Counted from the stretch's first letter, positions 17,238-25,401 are shown. The stretch: DNA of 50,424 nt from Ruminococcus sp. (GCF_016283395.1 NZ_JAEEMU010000055.1:1-50424), one strand, 5' to 3'. Notes: generated by a model from the letters alone, not told the origin. Numbers and translations are program-made.

Positions 17238-17934
17238 AAATAACGGCATGATACTTGAAGAACAGGACGGTGTCCTCATTCTTTCAATGAATATGCCAGG
17301 CAATAATCTTATGACAGCTGACTTTTTCAGAGAGTATGAAGCCGCTATGGCTGATATCGAAGAAAAGGCTGCAAATGGCAATTACAAAGGACTAATTATC
17401 AAAGGAGCAGGCAGACATTTCAGCGTCGGTGCTGATGTAGATGCTCTGTCAGAACGCTCGGCAAACGAAATCTACGACGACTCTACAGGGATACTTCCCG
17501 AGGGTCATATCAGACAAAAACATTTCTTCACATTTCTTCGTAATCTCCCGTTCCCCGTCATTAGTGTGGTAACGGGTTTCTGTATCGGTTCAGGCAGTGA
17601 GATCGCTGTCAACAGCCACTATAGAATAATTGAAAAAAATGCAAGAGTAGGTCAGCCTGAATCCACTTTCGGAATTCTTCCTGCACTGGGCGGAGTTGCA
17701 AGAACTATCGAAATATGCGGTATACAGAATGCCTATGGTCTTGTAATGTCAGGTGAGCTCATCCCTGCCGAAGAAGCCTTCCAGCTTGGCTGGGCAGATA
17801 TCTTCGCAGAGAAGAAACAGGGTATGGCAGAGGCATTGGCTCTTATCGCATACATCTCAGAAAAGTACGAAAAATTCGATCACGATAACTACAAAGCTTA
17901 CATCACCTCTTACTTACTCAGCAAGGAGGCATAA
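17230..17934 (+). CDS. Enoyl-CoA hydratase/isomerase (crotonase) family protein 2
   Basis: A 234-residue crotonase starting at the ATG at 17230, eight bases after the start of a GGAGGT site; upstream in-frame codons lie inside the previous gene and lack a ribosome binding site. Oxyanion loops are visible as IKGAGRHFSVGADVDAL (about 56-72) and TGFCIGSGSEIAVNSHYRI (about 114-132), then GQPESTFGILPALGG. The GGGLE loop of typical hydratases is GSGSE. It differs clearly from crotonase 1, so the two probably catalyse different steps (for example dehydration and double-bond shift). The dehydrogenase gene follows after two bases. Confidence 0.83.
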   Translation: MNENNGMILEEQDGVLILSMNMPGNNLMTADFFREYEAAMADIEEKAANGNYKGLIIKGAGRHFSVGADVDALSERSANEIYDDSTGILPEGHIRQKHFFTFLRNLPFPVISVVTGFCIGSGSEIAVNSHYRIIEKNARVGQPESTFGILPALGGVARTIEICGIQNAYGLVMSGELIPAEEAFQLGWADIFAEKKQGMAEALALIAYISEKYEKFDHDNYKAYITSYLLSKEA

Positions 17935-17936
17935 GC

Positions 17937-19058
17937 ATGAAAATAGGTATTATCGGCTACGGAAAAATGGGAAAGGATATTTTCTCGCTTTTCTTTGACA
18001 AGCTTACCGATGCACAGTTCGTCGTCATCGATCTTTTCGGTGCCGAGGAAAACACAGCGGCAGTTCTGAAAACACTTGGCAAGAGCCTTAAACGCAAAAA
18101 GATAACCGAAGAACAGTATGAATACAAAAAGGACTCATTCCTGTTCACAGACGATACAGCTGCTCTCAGCGGCTGCGATATAGTAATAGAAGCTGTATTT
18201 GAAAACATGGCTGCCAAGAAGGATATCTTCGCAAAGGCAGCAGCGGCAGTTTCAGAGGACTGTCTCCTGCTTTCAAACACTTCCTCTCTGGACCTCGCCT
18301 CGGTATTCGAGGACGTTCCTCATAAGGAAAGATGCTTCGGATTACACTTCTTCTATCCCGTAAAGCTTACAGGATTCGTAGAACTCAATATACTCCCCGA
18401 TACCGCCGACAGCTGTATAAGCAAGGCTGCCGAGCTGGTAAAGACAGCAGGCAAAAAGCCTATCGTCTTTTCAGGTGGATATCATATATATCTCAATCAG
18501 ATACTTGCTTGCATGGTCTCTCACGCAATATATCTCCGCGAGAGCCTGAACGTCACAGCAGCCGAGCTCAACAAGGGACTGGCAGAAATGTTCCCAGTTG
18601 CACCGCCTTTCGAGGTGCTTGACAGTGTAGGTCTCGGACTCATGGCAGGAAGTCCCGATAACTTCCGTATCGAGCGTAACAAGAGGCTTCTCGGATACGG
18701 CTGCGAAAAAATGAACGGCTGGCTGAACGAAGGCTGCCCTAAGGAAACTATGTGTTTCCTTGACTTTATGAAGGAGCATGAGACCGACAGCGGAAACTCA
18801 TGCGAAAAAGCTCCGCTTTATATGGCTGCTCTCATACTTAACGAGACAGTCAATGCCGCCTGTGAATACAGCGGCGACAAAAACGTATTTCTTGAAGCTG
18901 TACAGGATACCCTCGGAATTGCCGAAACTCCTGCTGCTTATCTTGAAAAGTACGGTATTGAAGTATTATTTGCAGCTCTTGATGAACTGCACAGCAAAAC
19001 GGGCTTTGGCTCGTACATACATCAGAGCAAGGATGTATGGCTGAAAACATTGGCATAA
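17937..19058 (+). CDS. 3-hydroxyacyl-CoA dehydrogenase family protein
   Basis: A 373-residue NAD-dependent 3-hydroxyacyl dehydrogenase. The N-terminal Rossmann motif GIIGYGKMGKD is at 4-14. The active-site segments are SNTSSLDL (near 113) and FGLHFFYPVKLTGFVEL (near 130) with the conserved Ser, His and Glu. The C-terminal helical domain (about 195-373) has PFEVLDSVGLGLM and a second, degenerate half. The family interconverts 3-oxo- and 3-hydroxyacyl thioesters, usually on CoA. In this operon it would do the beta-keto reduction normally done by FabG, since no SDR ketoreductase is present. It is about 90 residues longer than single-function HBD (about 282). There are two bases between it and crotonase 2. 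Confidence 0.87.
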   Translation: MKIGIIGYGKMGKDIFSLFFDKLTDAQFVVIDLFGAEENTAAVLKTLGKSLKRKKITEEQYEYKKDSFLFTDDTAALSGCDIVIEAVFENMAAKKDIFAKAAAAVSEDCLLLSNTSSLDLASVFEDVPHKERCFGLHFFYPVKLTGFVELNILPDTADSCISKAAELVKTAGKKPIVFSGGYHIYLNQILACMVSHAIYLRESLNVTAAELNKGLAEMFPVAPPFEVLDSVGLGLMAGSPDNFRIERNKRLLGYGCEKMNGWLNEGCPKETMCFLDFMKEHETDSGNSCEKAPLYMAALILNETVNAACEYSGDKNVFLEAVQDTLGIAETPAAYLEKYGIEVLFAALDELHSKTGFGSYIHQSKDVWLKTLA

Positions 19059-19091
19059 ACCCACACGACATCTGATATGAGGTAAGAATTT

Positions 19092-20300
19092 ATGAAAAAA
19101 GTTGTTATTACAGGCATTGGTGCCGTTACATCAATAGGATATACTGCCGAGGATTACTGGAATGGCTTGATCTCAGGCAAGTGCGGCATGAAAACTATCA
19201 CACGTATCCCCCTCGACAAGCACGATACCACAGTTGCTGCCGAGGTAGATGAAGCATTTGAGGCTGAGGCAGGCAAATACTGGAAAAAGCGTCAGCTCAA
19301 TGCAACCACTACTACCACAAGAATGGGACTTGCTTCCGCAGGCGAGGCTATCGCAGACTGCGGAGTTGATATCACTACATACAACGGCAAAAAAGTCGGC
19401 GTTATCTACGGTGTTATCGACAACTCCTTCGAGGATTACGAGCTTGACAAGCCCCTCAACATAACTCTCAAGAAGATGCCTAACGAGCTCCCTGCTCTTG
19501 TTTCCATCAAATACGGCTTCACAGGTCCTTCATTCAACGTGAGCACAGCCTGCGCTTCATCAGCATATGCTATGGCTCTCGGAAAGCAGTTCATCGAATC
19601 AGGACTCTGCGATATGGTAGTCGCAGGCGGCATCTCAAACACAGTTACACATCTCGTTATAAGCGGATTCAATCAGCTCCTTGCTATGTCCGTAAACCCT
19701 GACCCTTCTACAGCTGCTCGTCCGTTCACAAAGAACCGTGACGGCTTCATCATGGGCGAGGGCGGCGGAACTGTTATCCTCGAATCCGAGGAAAGTGCAA
19801 AAGCTCGCGGAGCTAAGATATACTGTGAGCTTGCAGGCGCAGCTATGTGCGGTGAAGCTTATAACCTTACAGCTCCAAAAACAGACGGCGTAGGCATGGC
19901 AGAGTCCATGAGACTTGCTCTTGACAATGCAGGCATCTCACCTGACGCTGTTGACTACATAAACGCACACGGAACTTCAACAGGTCTCAATGACCTTTAT
20001 GAAACAAAGGCTATAAAGGAAGTATTCGGAGAAAGAGCTTACGATATCCCTGTATCATCTGTTAAGGCATCTATCGGTCATACTCTCGGCGCAGGCGGCG
20101 CACTTGAAGCCATTGCCTGCATAAAGGCTATGGAAACAGGTATAGTACCTCCGACACTTCACTATGATGAACCCGATCCCGAACTTGACCTCAACTATGT
20201 TCCGAACAAGCCACAGGAACGCAAGGTAGACGTTGCTATCTCAAACTCCTTCGGCTTCGGCGGACACAATGCAACTCTTGTATTCAAAAAGTACAATTAA
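19092..20300 (+). CDS. fabF: Beta-ketoacyl-ACP synthase II family (FabF-like)
   Basis: A 402-residue KAS I/II-type condensing enzyme, close to FabF length (about 412). The catalytic triad is complete: Cys154 in VSTACASSAYA, His293 in NAHGTSTGLND and His330 in SIGHTLGAGGALE; NSFGFGGHNATLVF is at the C terminus. It joins an acyl group to malonyl-ACP by decarboxylative condensation. The motif set is that of a true elongating ketosynthase, not a chain-length factor, and there is no second KS. It follows the dehydrogenase by 33 bases and closes the first block of the operon. The FabF symbol denotes the family; a pathway-specific synthase is more likely than the housekeeping enzyme. Confidence 0.9.
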   Translation: MKKVVITGIGAVTSIGYTAEDYWNGLISGKCGMKTITRIPLDKHDTTVAAEVDEAFEAEAGKYWKKRQLNATTTTTRMGLASAGEAIADCGVDITTYNGKKVGVIYGVIDNSFEDYELDKPLNITLKKMPNELPALVSIKYGFTGPSFNVSTACASSAYAMALGKQFIESGLCDMVVAGGISNTVTHLVISGFNQLLAMSVNPDPSTAARPFTKNRDGFIMGEGGGTVILESEESAKARGAKIYCELAGAAMCGEAYNLTAPKTDGVGMAESMRLALDNAGISPDAVDYINAHGTSTGLNDLYETKAIKEVFGERAYDIPVSSVKASIGHTLGAGGALEAIACIKAMETGIVPPTLHYDEPDPELDLNYVPNKPQERKVDVAISNSFGFGGHNATLVFKKYN

Positions 20301-20585
20301 CACTACTAATTATCGAATTAGGGAAGTATTATCATCGTTCTCACTTATCACGAAACTAAGCCTTTAGCCCTTAGCCGTCAGCTAGTAGCAAATGTGTCGC
20401 CTACGGCGAATAATTTAAATAATGTGAGCGTAAGCGAACTCCTTCGGCTAACGGCTAATGCCTAATGGCTAACGGCTGTATTACACAGTTTTTTCTTCCC
20501 TGTTTTACACTATCGAAAATGATCTAAATTAAATATAAAGGGTATTAAAATTTAAAGACTGGAAAGAATGAAAGGATAAAAGGAT
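20301..20585. repeat. Palindrome-rich intergenic element inside the biosynthetic cluster
   Basis: The gap between the ketosynthase and tautomerase genes holds short inverted repeats: TCGCCTACGGCGA (near 20397-20410), GTGAGCGTAAGCGAAC, and a direct-repeat run of TAGCCGT/GGCTAACGGCTAATG motifs to about 20477. It looks like a dispersed noncoding repeat inserted between two parts of the operon. No clear terminator or promoter is present, so readthrough is likely. Confidence 0.5.
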
Positions 20586-20942
20586 ATGCCTATCGCACAG
20601 ATGAAAACTAACTTCAAGTTTGATTCAGATGCTGCACGTACAGACTTTCTTGACGAAGCTGCATCAGAGCTTTCCGTAATACTCAGAAAGCCTCTGCCTG
20701 CTATAATGGTAATGCTCGATGACTGTTCAATGTATATGAACAAGAGCGAGGATACCGTATTCTTTGCAGAGTTTCGTTACATACTCCCACAGGAATGTGC
20801 AGACTGCAAATCAGAATTTCTGAAAGAGCTTGCTGACAGGATGCTCGCTCTTATACAAAAGCACACCCATGTTGATCCGTACCGTATCTATATGCAGTTC
20901 ACGGAAATGACAAGGGAAGGTGCATGGCGTTACACAGGCTGA
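20586..20942 (+). CDS. MIF/tautomerase-superfamily protein
   Basis: A 118-residue protein with the size and layout of macrophage migration inhibitory factor (about 115). It begins Met-Pro, so removal of Met would expose the catalytic N-terminal Pro, and continues MPIAQMKTNFKF as in MIF (MPxFxxxTN). The middle RKPLPAIMVML matches the KPxxYIAV strand, and the end DPYRIYMQFTEMTREGAWRYTG matches DRVYINYYDMxxxxxGWNxxTF. MIF-type enzymes tautomerise enol/keto compounds such as phenylpyruvate; the substrate here is unknown. Found inside an acyl-chain operon, it could act on a beta-dicarbonyl or enol intermediate. AAAGGAT-type sites precede the ATG. Confidence 0.8.
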   Translation: MPIAQMKTNFKFDSDAARTDFLDEAASELSVILRKPLPAIMVMLDDCSMYMNKSEDTVFFAEFRYILPQECADCKSEFLKELADRMLALIQKHTHVDPYRIYMQFTEMTREGAWRYTG

Positions 20943-20967
20943 CCTTATATGAAAGGACAAGATAAAT

Positions 20968-22089
20968 ATGAAATGGGCAATAAGAGATTTGCTTAACCCC
21001 GTAGCTACACGTTCGCTCCTCTACGGAGCTGACCCCTTTGACCTTGAGTTCATACTCAAGAAGATAGATAATATCAAGGTCAAGAGCGGCAAACAGATAC
21101 AGGGTGTATGGCTTGATGAATGGCACGCAAAGATAGACCGTTATACTGAGCTCCGCGACAAAGCAGAGGCAGCAGGAAACAAGATCTCTGCAAGAGAATA
21201 TGCAAAGATGATCACACAGTGCCACTATGCTTGCTTTATGGTAAACATTGAAGATGTAGAACATAAGACAGAAATATATAAAGGTCTCGAAGAAAGCTAC
21301 AAACACTATATCAAGCTCTGCAAAAACAAAGTTGAATACATTGAAATAGATACTAAATTTGGCAAAATACCTGCTTACATACACTACCCTGATTCGGGCA
21401 GAAAAACTGGCTATCCTGTGGTTATCACATACTCGGGTATCGGAAGCTGCAAGGAAGAGCTGGAAATGCTGGCTGCTCCACTCAACGAAAGAGGTATCGC
21501 AGTCATCACTCCCGATATGCCGGGTGCAGGTGCAGCAATAATCCACAACAATATCAAATGCGGCGGCAAACAGATAGAGGCTGCATTCAAAGGAATATAC
21601 GACTTCATAAAGGATTCACCCAAGCTCGATGAAAACAATATCGCAAACTTCGGACTCTGCATGGGCGGCGGATACGCTTTCCGTGCAACAGTAAAGAATA
21701 AGAAGGTAAAGGCTTGCGTAAGTCTGTTCCCTCTCCTTATGAACTTCGCAGATCAGGGCAGTATCCCTGTATGGATGAAGCGCGGCAAGTGGAGCTCATA
21801 TCAATACTCTGACGACTATCTTGAGGGTATGAAAACTCTCGAAGAGGGTACACACAAGGCAGACTTTCTTATGGTATACAGCAGCGATGACAACTGGATG
21901 ACTCCCGAGGCTTCACAGAAGCTCCTTGACAAGGCTCAGGGCTATAAGGAGAGCATACACATCGAGGACAAGCCTGCTTACGTTTCCGAGGAGACTATCA
22001 TGCACGCAATGCCTGTTGGTGAGCAGTATCACTGGGTAAAGCATATTGCAGCAGACTTCATCGCTGAAAGACTTAATGGGGGAAAATAA
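20968..22089 (+). CDS. Alpha/beta hydrolase with a Cys nucleophile (DLH/FrsA-like)
   Basis: A 373-residue protein. Residues about 1-135 form a helical N-terminal cap (EWHAKIDRYTELRDKAEAAG region). An alpha/beta hydrolase domain follows: PVVITYSGIGSCKEE (oxyanion strand), GIAVITPDMPGAGAA, then the nucleophile elbow FGLCMGGGYAFR with Cys231 in place of Ser, as in dienelactone hydrolase (GxCxGG). SSDDNWMTPEAS supplies the acid region and a His lies in EQYHWVKHIAADF. The cap-plus-hydrolase layout resembles FrsA/UPF0255-type proteins. It may cleave or transfer a thioester or lactone. It sits 25 bases after the tautomerase and two before the ligase, so it belongs to the same transcript. Confidence 0.75.
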   Translation: MKWAIRDLLNPVATRSLLYGADPFDLEFILKKIDNIKVKSGKQIQGVWLDEWHAKIDRYTELRDKAEAAGNKISAREYAKMITQCHYACFMVNIEDVEHKTEIYKGLEESYKHYIKLCKNKVEYIEIDTKFGKIPAYIHYPDSGRKTGYPVVITYSGIGSCKEELEMLAAPLNERGIAVITPDMPGAGAAIIHNNIKCGGKQIEAAFKGIYDFIKDSPKLDENNIANFGLCMGGGYAFRATVKNKKVKACVSLFPLLMNFADQGSIPVWMKRGKWSSYQYSDDYLEGMKTLEEGTHKADFLMVYSSDDNWMTPEASQKLLDKAQGYKESIHIEDKPAYVSEETIMHAMPVGEQYHWVKHIAADFIAERLNGGK

Positions 22090-22091
22090 AA

Positions 22092-23651
22092 ATGTCAGAA
22101 AAATTTTTCGATTACTACGAAAAATACGCTAAGGAAACACCTGACAAGGTGCTTCTGAGAATAGATGAGAACGAGCTTACATACTCTCAGTTTATGGAAA
22201 AGACAGCAGTGCTCGGCTCTGCAATGAAGAAGATAGGCATCGGTGAGGACGACAAGGTGGGCATCTGTATGCCTAACAGCATCGAGTGGTTCATCGTTTA
22301 CTGGTCCGCAGTAAGAATAGGCGCACAGCCTGTTCCTATGGACCCTCAGAGCGGCTCGCTGGAGCTCTCAAAGCTTATCCCTGCTACAACATCAAAGGTA
22401 ATGTTCGTAACAGAAAAGTACAGAAACAACAATATCATCGCAGCTGTAAGTGCTCTTGTGCCTTCACAGATAACACTCGACAAAGTTATATGCTTTGCGG
22501 ACGAGAGCCTTATCCCTGCTGACTCCTGCTACATCTCCGCTGAAAAGTTCATGGCAGAGTACGGCAGCAGTGAGTGCGATATATATGAGCCTGCATATCT
22601 CCACACACTGTCACTTGCCTGCACATCAGGCAGCACAGGTATCCCTAAGCTGCTCTCAGTACCTTCCGGCGGCTTCCTTTCCACACAGAAGGATATGGGC
22701 GACTACCTCGAATTCAGATCTGACGATGTAATGATGCTGGGCATGACCCTCTATCATCAGGGCGGCTTCGGCATGGGACAGCAGATGGTGCTCAAGGGCG
22801 GTACAGTTATGTATCAGCCACAGTTCAACCCTGTAACATTCCTTGAAACAATAGAGAAATACAAGATAAGCGTTATCCAGCTCACTTCTACACTTGCAAA
22901 AGTGCTTCTTTCTACACCTGATTTTGACAAGTACGACCTTTCAAGCGTCCGTATAAGCTACTGGGCAGGAGAAGTTCTCCCCAAGGAGATAGCTGATATC
23001 TTCGTTGAGAAGCTTGGTATCCGTGTAGTAAACGTTATCGGTTCTTCCGAGACCTGCACAATGGTCGTATGGGATTCCGCTATCGACAACGGTACAGACC
23101 CAAGCGATTTCAAGAAGCTCAGCTTCACAGATGTACGTGTTATCGATGAGAACAAGAATGAAGTACCCGAGGGCGAAACTGGTGAGCTGTGTGTATATAC
23201 AGACGGTGTTATCACTGAATACTTCGGCAACCCAGAGCTCTCCGCAGAGAAGATACTCACAGACGAGCAGGGTAGACGCTGGTTCTGCACAGGTGACCTT
23301 GTAAACAAGCTCCCCGGCGGTATAGTACGTTTCGCAGGAAGAAGCAAGCGTATCATCAAGCGCGGCGGAAACCTCGTTCACGCTGAGGAAGTTGAGGCTT
23401 GTCTCCTTACTCACCCAAAGATAGCAGCCGCAGCTGTTACTGATGAGCCGCATCCTGTTATCGGTCAGCAGATCGTTGCATATATCCAGCCAAAGGGCGA
23501 AGAAAAGGTAACACGCGGTGAGCTGGCTCGTTACTTTGACGGCAAGCTCTCAGCTTACAAAGTACCTGATAAGGTAGTTCTCGTTGAGGAAATACCAAAG
23601 GATATCGGCAAGATACAGTTCAAATACCTGAGAAAAAAGGAGTATAAATAA
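22092..23651 (+). CDS. Acyl-CoA synthetase / acyl-ACP ligase (AMP-binding)
   Basis: A 519-residue ANL-superfamily adenylating enzyme with all core motifs: LACTSGSTGIPKLLSV (A3, about 175-190), VNVIGSSETCTMVVW (A5), RWFCTGDLV (A7), RFAGRSKRIIKRGGNLVHAEEVE (A8, about 415-437) and PKDIGKIQFKYL (A10) with the catalytic Lys. It activates a carboxylic acid as the adenylate and passes it to CoA or a carrier protein. The stop overlaps the ATG of ACP 2 by one base, which favours ACP 2 as the acceptor, so it may load the starter unit. The substrate acid cannot be read from the sequence. Confidence 0.88.
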   Translation: MSEKFFDYYEKYAKETPDKVLLRIDENELTYSQFMEKTAVLGSAMKKIGIGEDDKVGICMPNSIEWFIVYWSAVRIGAQPVPMDPQSGSLELSKLIPATTSKVMFVTEKYRNNNIIAAVSALVPSQITLDKVICFADESLIPADSCYISAEKFMAEYGSSECDIYEPAYLHTLSLACTSGSTGIPKLLSVPSGGFLSTQKDMGDYLEFRSDDVMMLGMTLYHQGGFGMGQQMVLKGGTVMYQPQFNPVTFLETIEKYKISVIQLTSTLAKVLLSTPDFDKYDLSSVRISYWAGEVLPKEIADIFVEKLGIRVVNVIGSSETCTMVVWDSAIDNGTDPSDFKKLSFTDVRVIDENKNEVPEGETGELCVYTDGVITEYFGNPELSAEKILTDEQGRRWFCTGDLVNKLPGGIVRFAGRSKRIIKRGGNLVHAEEVEACLLTHPKIAAAAVTDEPHPVIGQQIVAYIQPKGEEKVTRGELARYFDGKLSAYKVPDKVVLVEEIPKDIGKIQFKYLRKKEYK

Positions 23652-23902
23652 TGAATAATCTTAAATTTGAAGACTTCGCACAGGCAATTTCCGATTATGT
23701 AGGCGTTGACGCTTCTGAGATAACAAGAGATACTGACGTTTACGATGACCTTTATCTCGATTCACTTGGACTTTTCGGACTTGGCTCAGAGATAACAGAA
23801 ACATTCAAGCTCAATGTACCTCTTTCACTGGTGGCTTCTATCAGCAAGGTAGGCGAGATATTCGATCTCCTCAACGAAAAGGGCACACCTGTTGAAGAAT
23901 AA
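23651..23902 (+). CDS. Acyl carrier protein 2
   Basis: An 83-residue carrier protein. The phosphopantetheine site is DDLYLDSLGLFGL with Ser38. It lacks the long ends of ACP 1 and differs from it throughout, so the two likely serve different enzymes. The first base of its ATG is the last base of the ligase stop codon. It is probably the partner of that ligase (starter loading) and of the thioesterase that follows. Confidence 0.87.
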   Translation: MNNLKFEDFAQAISDYVGVDASEITRDTDVYDDLYLDSLGLFGLGSEITETFKLNVPLSLVASISKVGEIFDLLNEKGTPVEE

Positions 23903-23903
23903 T

Positions 23904-24602
23904 ATGGTATTATTTTTCTTTTCACACGCAGGCGGCTCTGCAAAGAGCTATGTCTCATTCAAGCGTTTCCTGCCAAAGGATACGACAGTTATACCTATGG
24001 AGCTCTCAGGACGCTTTACACGTATGTCAGAGCCATTACTGGACAACGTTGCTGACTGTATAGCAGACCTCATAGAAAAACATTCCGAAGAGATAAGCGG
24101 CGAATACGCACTTTTCGGTCACAGCATGGGCACTGTCCTTGTGACGGAATTTATCCGCCAGACTAAGGCAAAGGGACTCCCCCAGCCTTGTCATATCTTC
24201 CTTTCGGGAAAAAATCCTCCCGATGAAGATGTACACTGCTTTGAGAATGTGGAAACTGCTTCCGATGAAGAAATAGTATCTTTCTTCACAGCAAACTCTC
24301 TTTCGGCAGCAACTCCTGCTCCGCCAGATGATGCGCTTGTAAAGATACTCAACCGCATATTGGCAACAGATGTGCGCATGGCTGAAAGATATAAGGCTTC
24401 ACCCGATGACGTTAAGTTCGACTGCGATATCACAGTTATCTACGGCACGGAAGATCCTCTTATGCAGAATGTTGATATGAGCAGCTGGGGCAGATTTACA
24501 GACGGTAAGTGCAGTCTGTATCCGTTTTCGGGCGACCATTTCTACTTCCAGCAGCATAAGGAAGAAGTCTGCAATATTATCAAAGAAAAACTTCATGTAT
24601 GA
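23904..24602 (+). CDS. Type II thioesterase (GrsT/SrfAD family)
   Basis: A 232-residue alpha/beta hydrolase of the type II thioesterase family. The N terminus VLFFFSHAGGSAKSY is the family signature, the nucleophile elbow is FGHSMG with Ser74, and GTEDPL (acid region) and SGDHFYFQQH (catalytic His) follow. These enzymes clear misprimed or stalled acyl groups from carrier proteins in polyketide and nonribosomal peptide pathways, and are a strong sign of specialised metabolism. The ATG at 23904 begins one base after the ACP 2 stop and matches family starts; a TTG at 23892, with AAGGG upstream, is an alternative that would add four residues. It is the last gene of the operon. Confidence 0.87.
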   Translation: MVLFFFSHAGGSAKSYVSFKRFLPKDTTVIPMELSGRFTRMSEPLLDNVADCIADLIEKHSEEISGEYALFGHSMGTVLVTEFIRQTKAKGLPQPCHIFLSGKNPPDEDVHCFENVETASDEEIVSFFTANSLSAATPAPPDDALVKILNRILATDVRMAERYKASPDDVKFDCDITVIYGTEDPLMQNVDMSSWGRFTDGKCSLYPFSGDHFYFQQHKEEVCNIIKEKLHV

Positions 24603-24605
24603 TCA

Positions 24606-24648
24606 CAATGGCGGACAAGAGATAGTTTCTCTTATCCGCCATTGTTTT
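24606..24648 (+). terminator. Terminator of the biosynthetic operon
   Basis: CAATGGCGGA...AGAGA pairs with TCTCT...TCCGCCATTG in a stem of about 17 bp and is followed by TTTT. It lies directly after the thioesterase stop. Confidence 0.85.
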
Positions 24649-24682
24649 ACCCTCATTGAACAATTTTTATATCTGTTTTTCG

Positions 24683-25237
24683 TTAAATAGGCAACGGTCC
24701 CGGCTTGATAGGAACTGTCGGATCAGGTCTCGGAACCAAAACCGGATCAAGCGGAGGACGCAGAAACTTTATATTAACATCCGCACTATTAGTTACCCAT
24801 AAGCGTCCTATCATAGTTACAACGCAGAAATATCTGCCTGGTGTATAGGTTTCATATGTGTATGATGTAGCCCCCTCGATAGGACCGTTCTCGTCATACC
24901 ACTGAAATCTGAGTCTGAGCAGGTCTATATCGTCCATTGAAAGTATTTTTTTCTCAGGCCTTGGAAATGAATGAGCTTCGTCTATCATCTTGAGCTTCTT
25001 GCCAACTTCAAGGAGAGCCTTTTCGCCCGGCTTTATGTTGAACTTATTCTGCTTCAGTACGAACTCTGTGTCTTTGTACGGATTAAAAGTCTGCCCTGGC
25101 TGCGGTCTTAGCTCAGGTTCTAATTTCACTATATTTTCAGGATCCAAGCTTTTCGCGCCTGCGGGCAAAGCCGTCAGTCCGCATAACAGGACTGCACTTG
25201 ATAGTAAGCATAGTGTTTTTTTCATGATCGTTTTCAT
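24683..25237 (-). CDS. Secreted protein with an Ig-like domain and Pro-rich tail
   Basis: A 184-residue exported protein of unknown function. The signal peptide MKTIMKKTLCLLSSAVLLCG...PAGAKS ends near residue 28. Residues about 85-160 resemble an immunoglobulin-type beta-sandwich: LRFQWYDENGPIEGATSY with the core Trp, and PGRYFCVVT with the core Tyr-x-Cys. The last 22 residues are rich in Pro (PPLDPVLVPRPDPTVPIKPG). AAGGAGGGG precedes the ATG at 25235-25237. Its upstream region carries a double copy of the TGACATTTGTCA operator also found at the response regulator gene, so it is probably a target of that regulator. Confidence 0.65.
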   Translation of the reverse strand: MKTIMKKTLCLLSSAVLLCGLTALPAGAKSLDPENIVKLEPELRPQPGQTFNPYKDTEFVLKQNKFNIKPGEKALLEVGKKLKMIDEAHSFPRPEKKILSMDDIDLLRLRFQWYDENGPIEGATSYTYETYTPGRYFCVVTMIGRLWVTNSADVNIKFLRPPLDPVLVPRPDPTVPIKPGPLPI

Positions 25238-25305
25238 ATAAGCCCCTCCTTAGTAATAATTTAGTGTATTTAAAACGTCTCGCGTTTAATGTTTATTGTG
25301 ACTTT

Positions 25306-25370
25306 ATTCTATCACATCGTTCCGAAAAATGATAGATAACAAATGTCATTGTCATAGTGACATTTGTCAC
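25306..25370 (-). promoter_or_regulatory. Promoter region with palindromic operator for the Ig-like protein
   Basis: ACAAATGTCA (25339-25348), nine bases, then TGACATTTGT (25358-25367) form a perfect inverted repeat; each arm is itself nearly palindromic. A -10 TAGAAT lies at 25306-25311 (minus) with no good -35, as expected at an activated promoter. The 13-mer TGACATTTGTCAC at 25358-25370 recurs at 28800-28812. Confidence 0.6.
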
Positions 25371-25401
25371 TTTTTTCGGCGAATTGGTCATACAAATATT
25401 A

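Noticed and set aside
14429..24602. Reading the operon as a butyrate or fatty-acid beta-oxidation operon
   Set aside because: There is no thiolase, acyl-CoA dehydrogenase or electron-transfer flavoprotein, while two ACPs, a KS, an AT and a type II thioesterase are present.
14429..24602. Reading the operon as an HMG-type beta-branching cassette of a polyketide pathway
   Set aside because: Two crotonases and a KS fit, but no HMG synthase and no decarboxylative KS variant (the KS keeps its Cys) are found.
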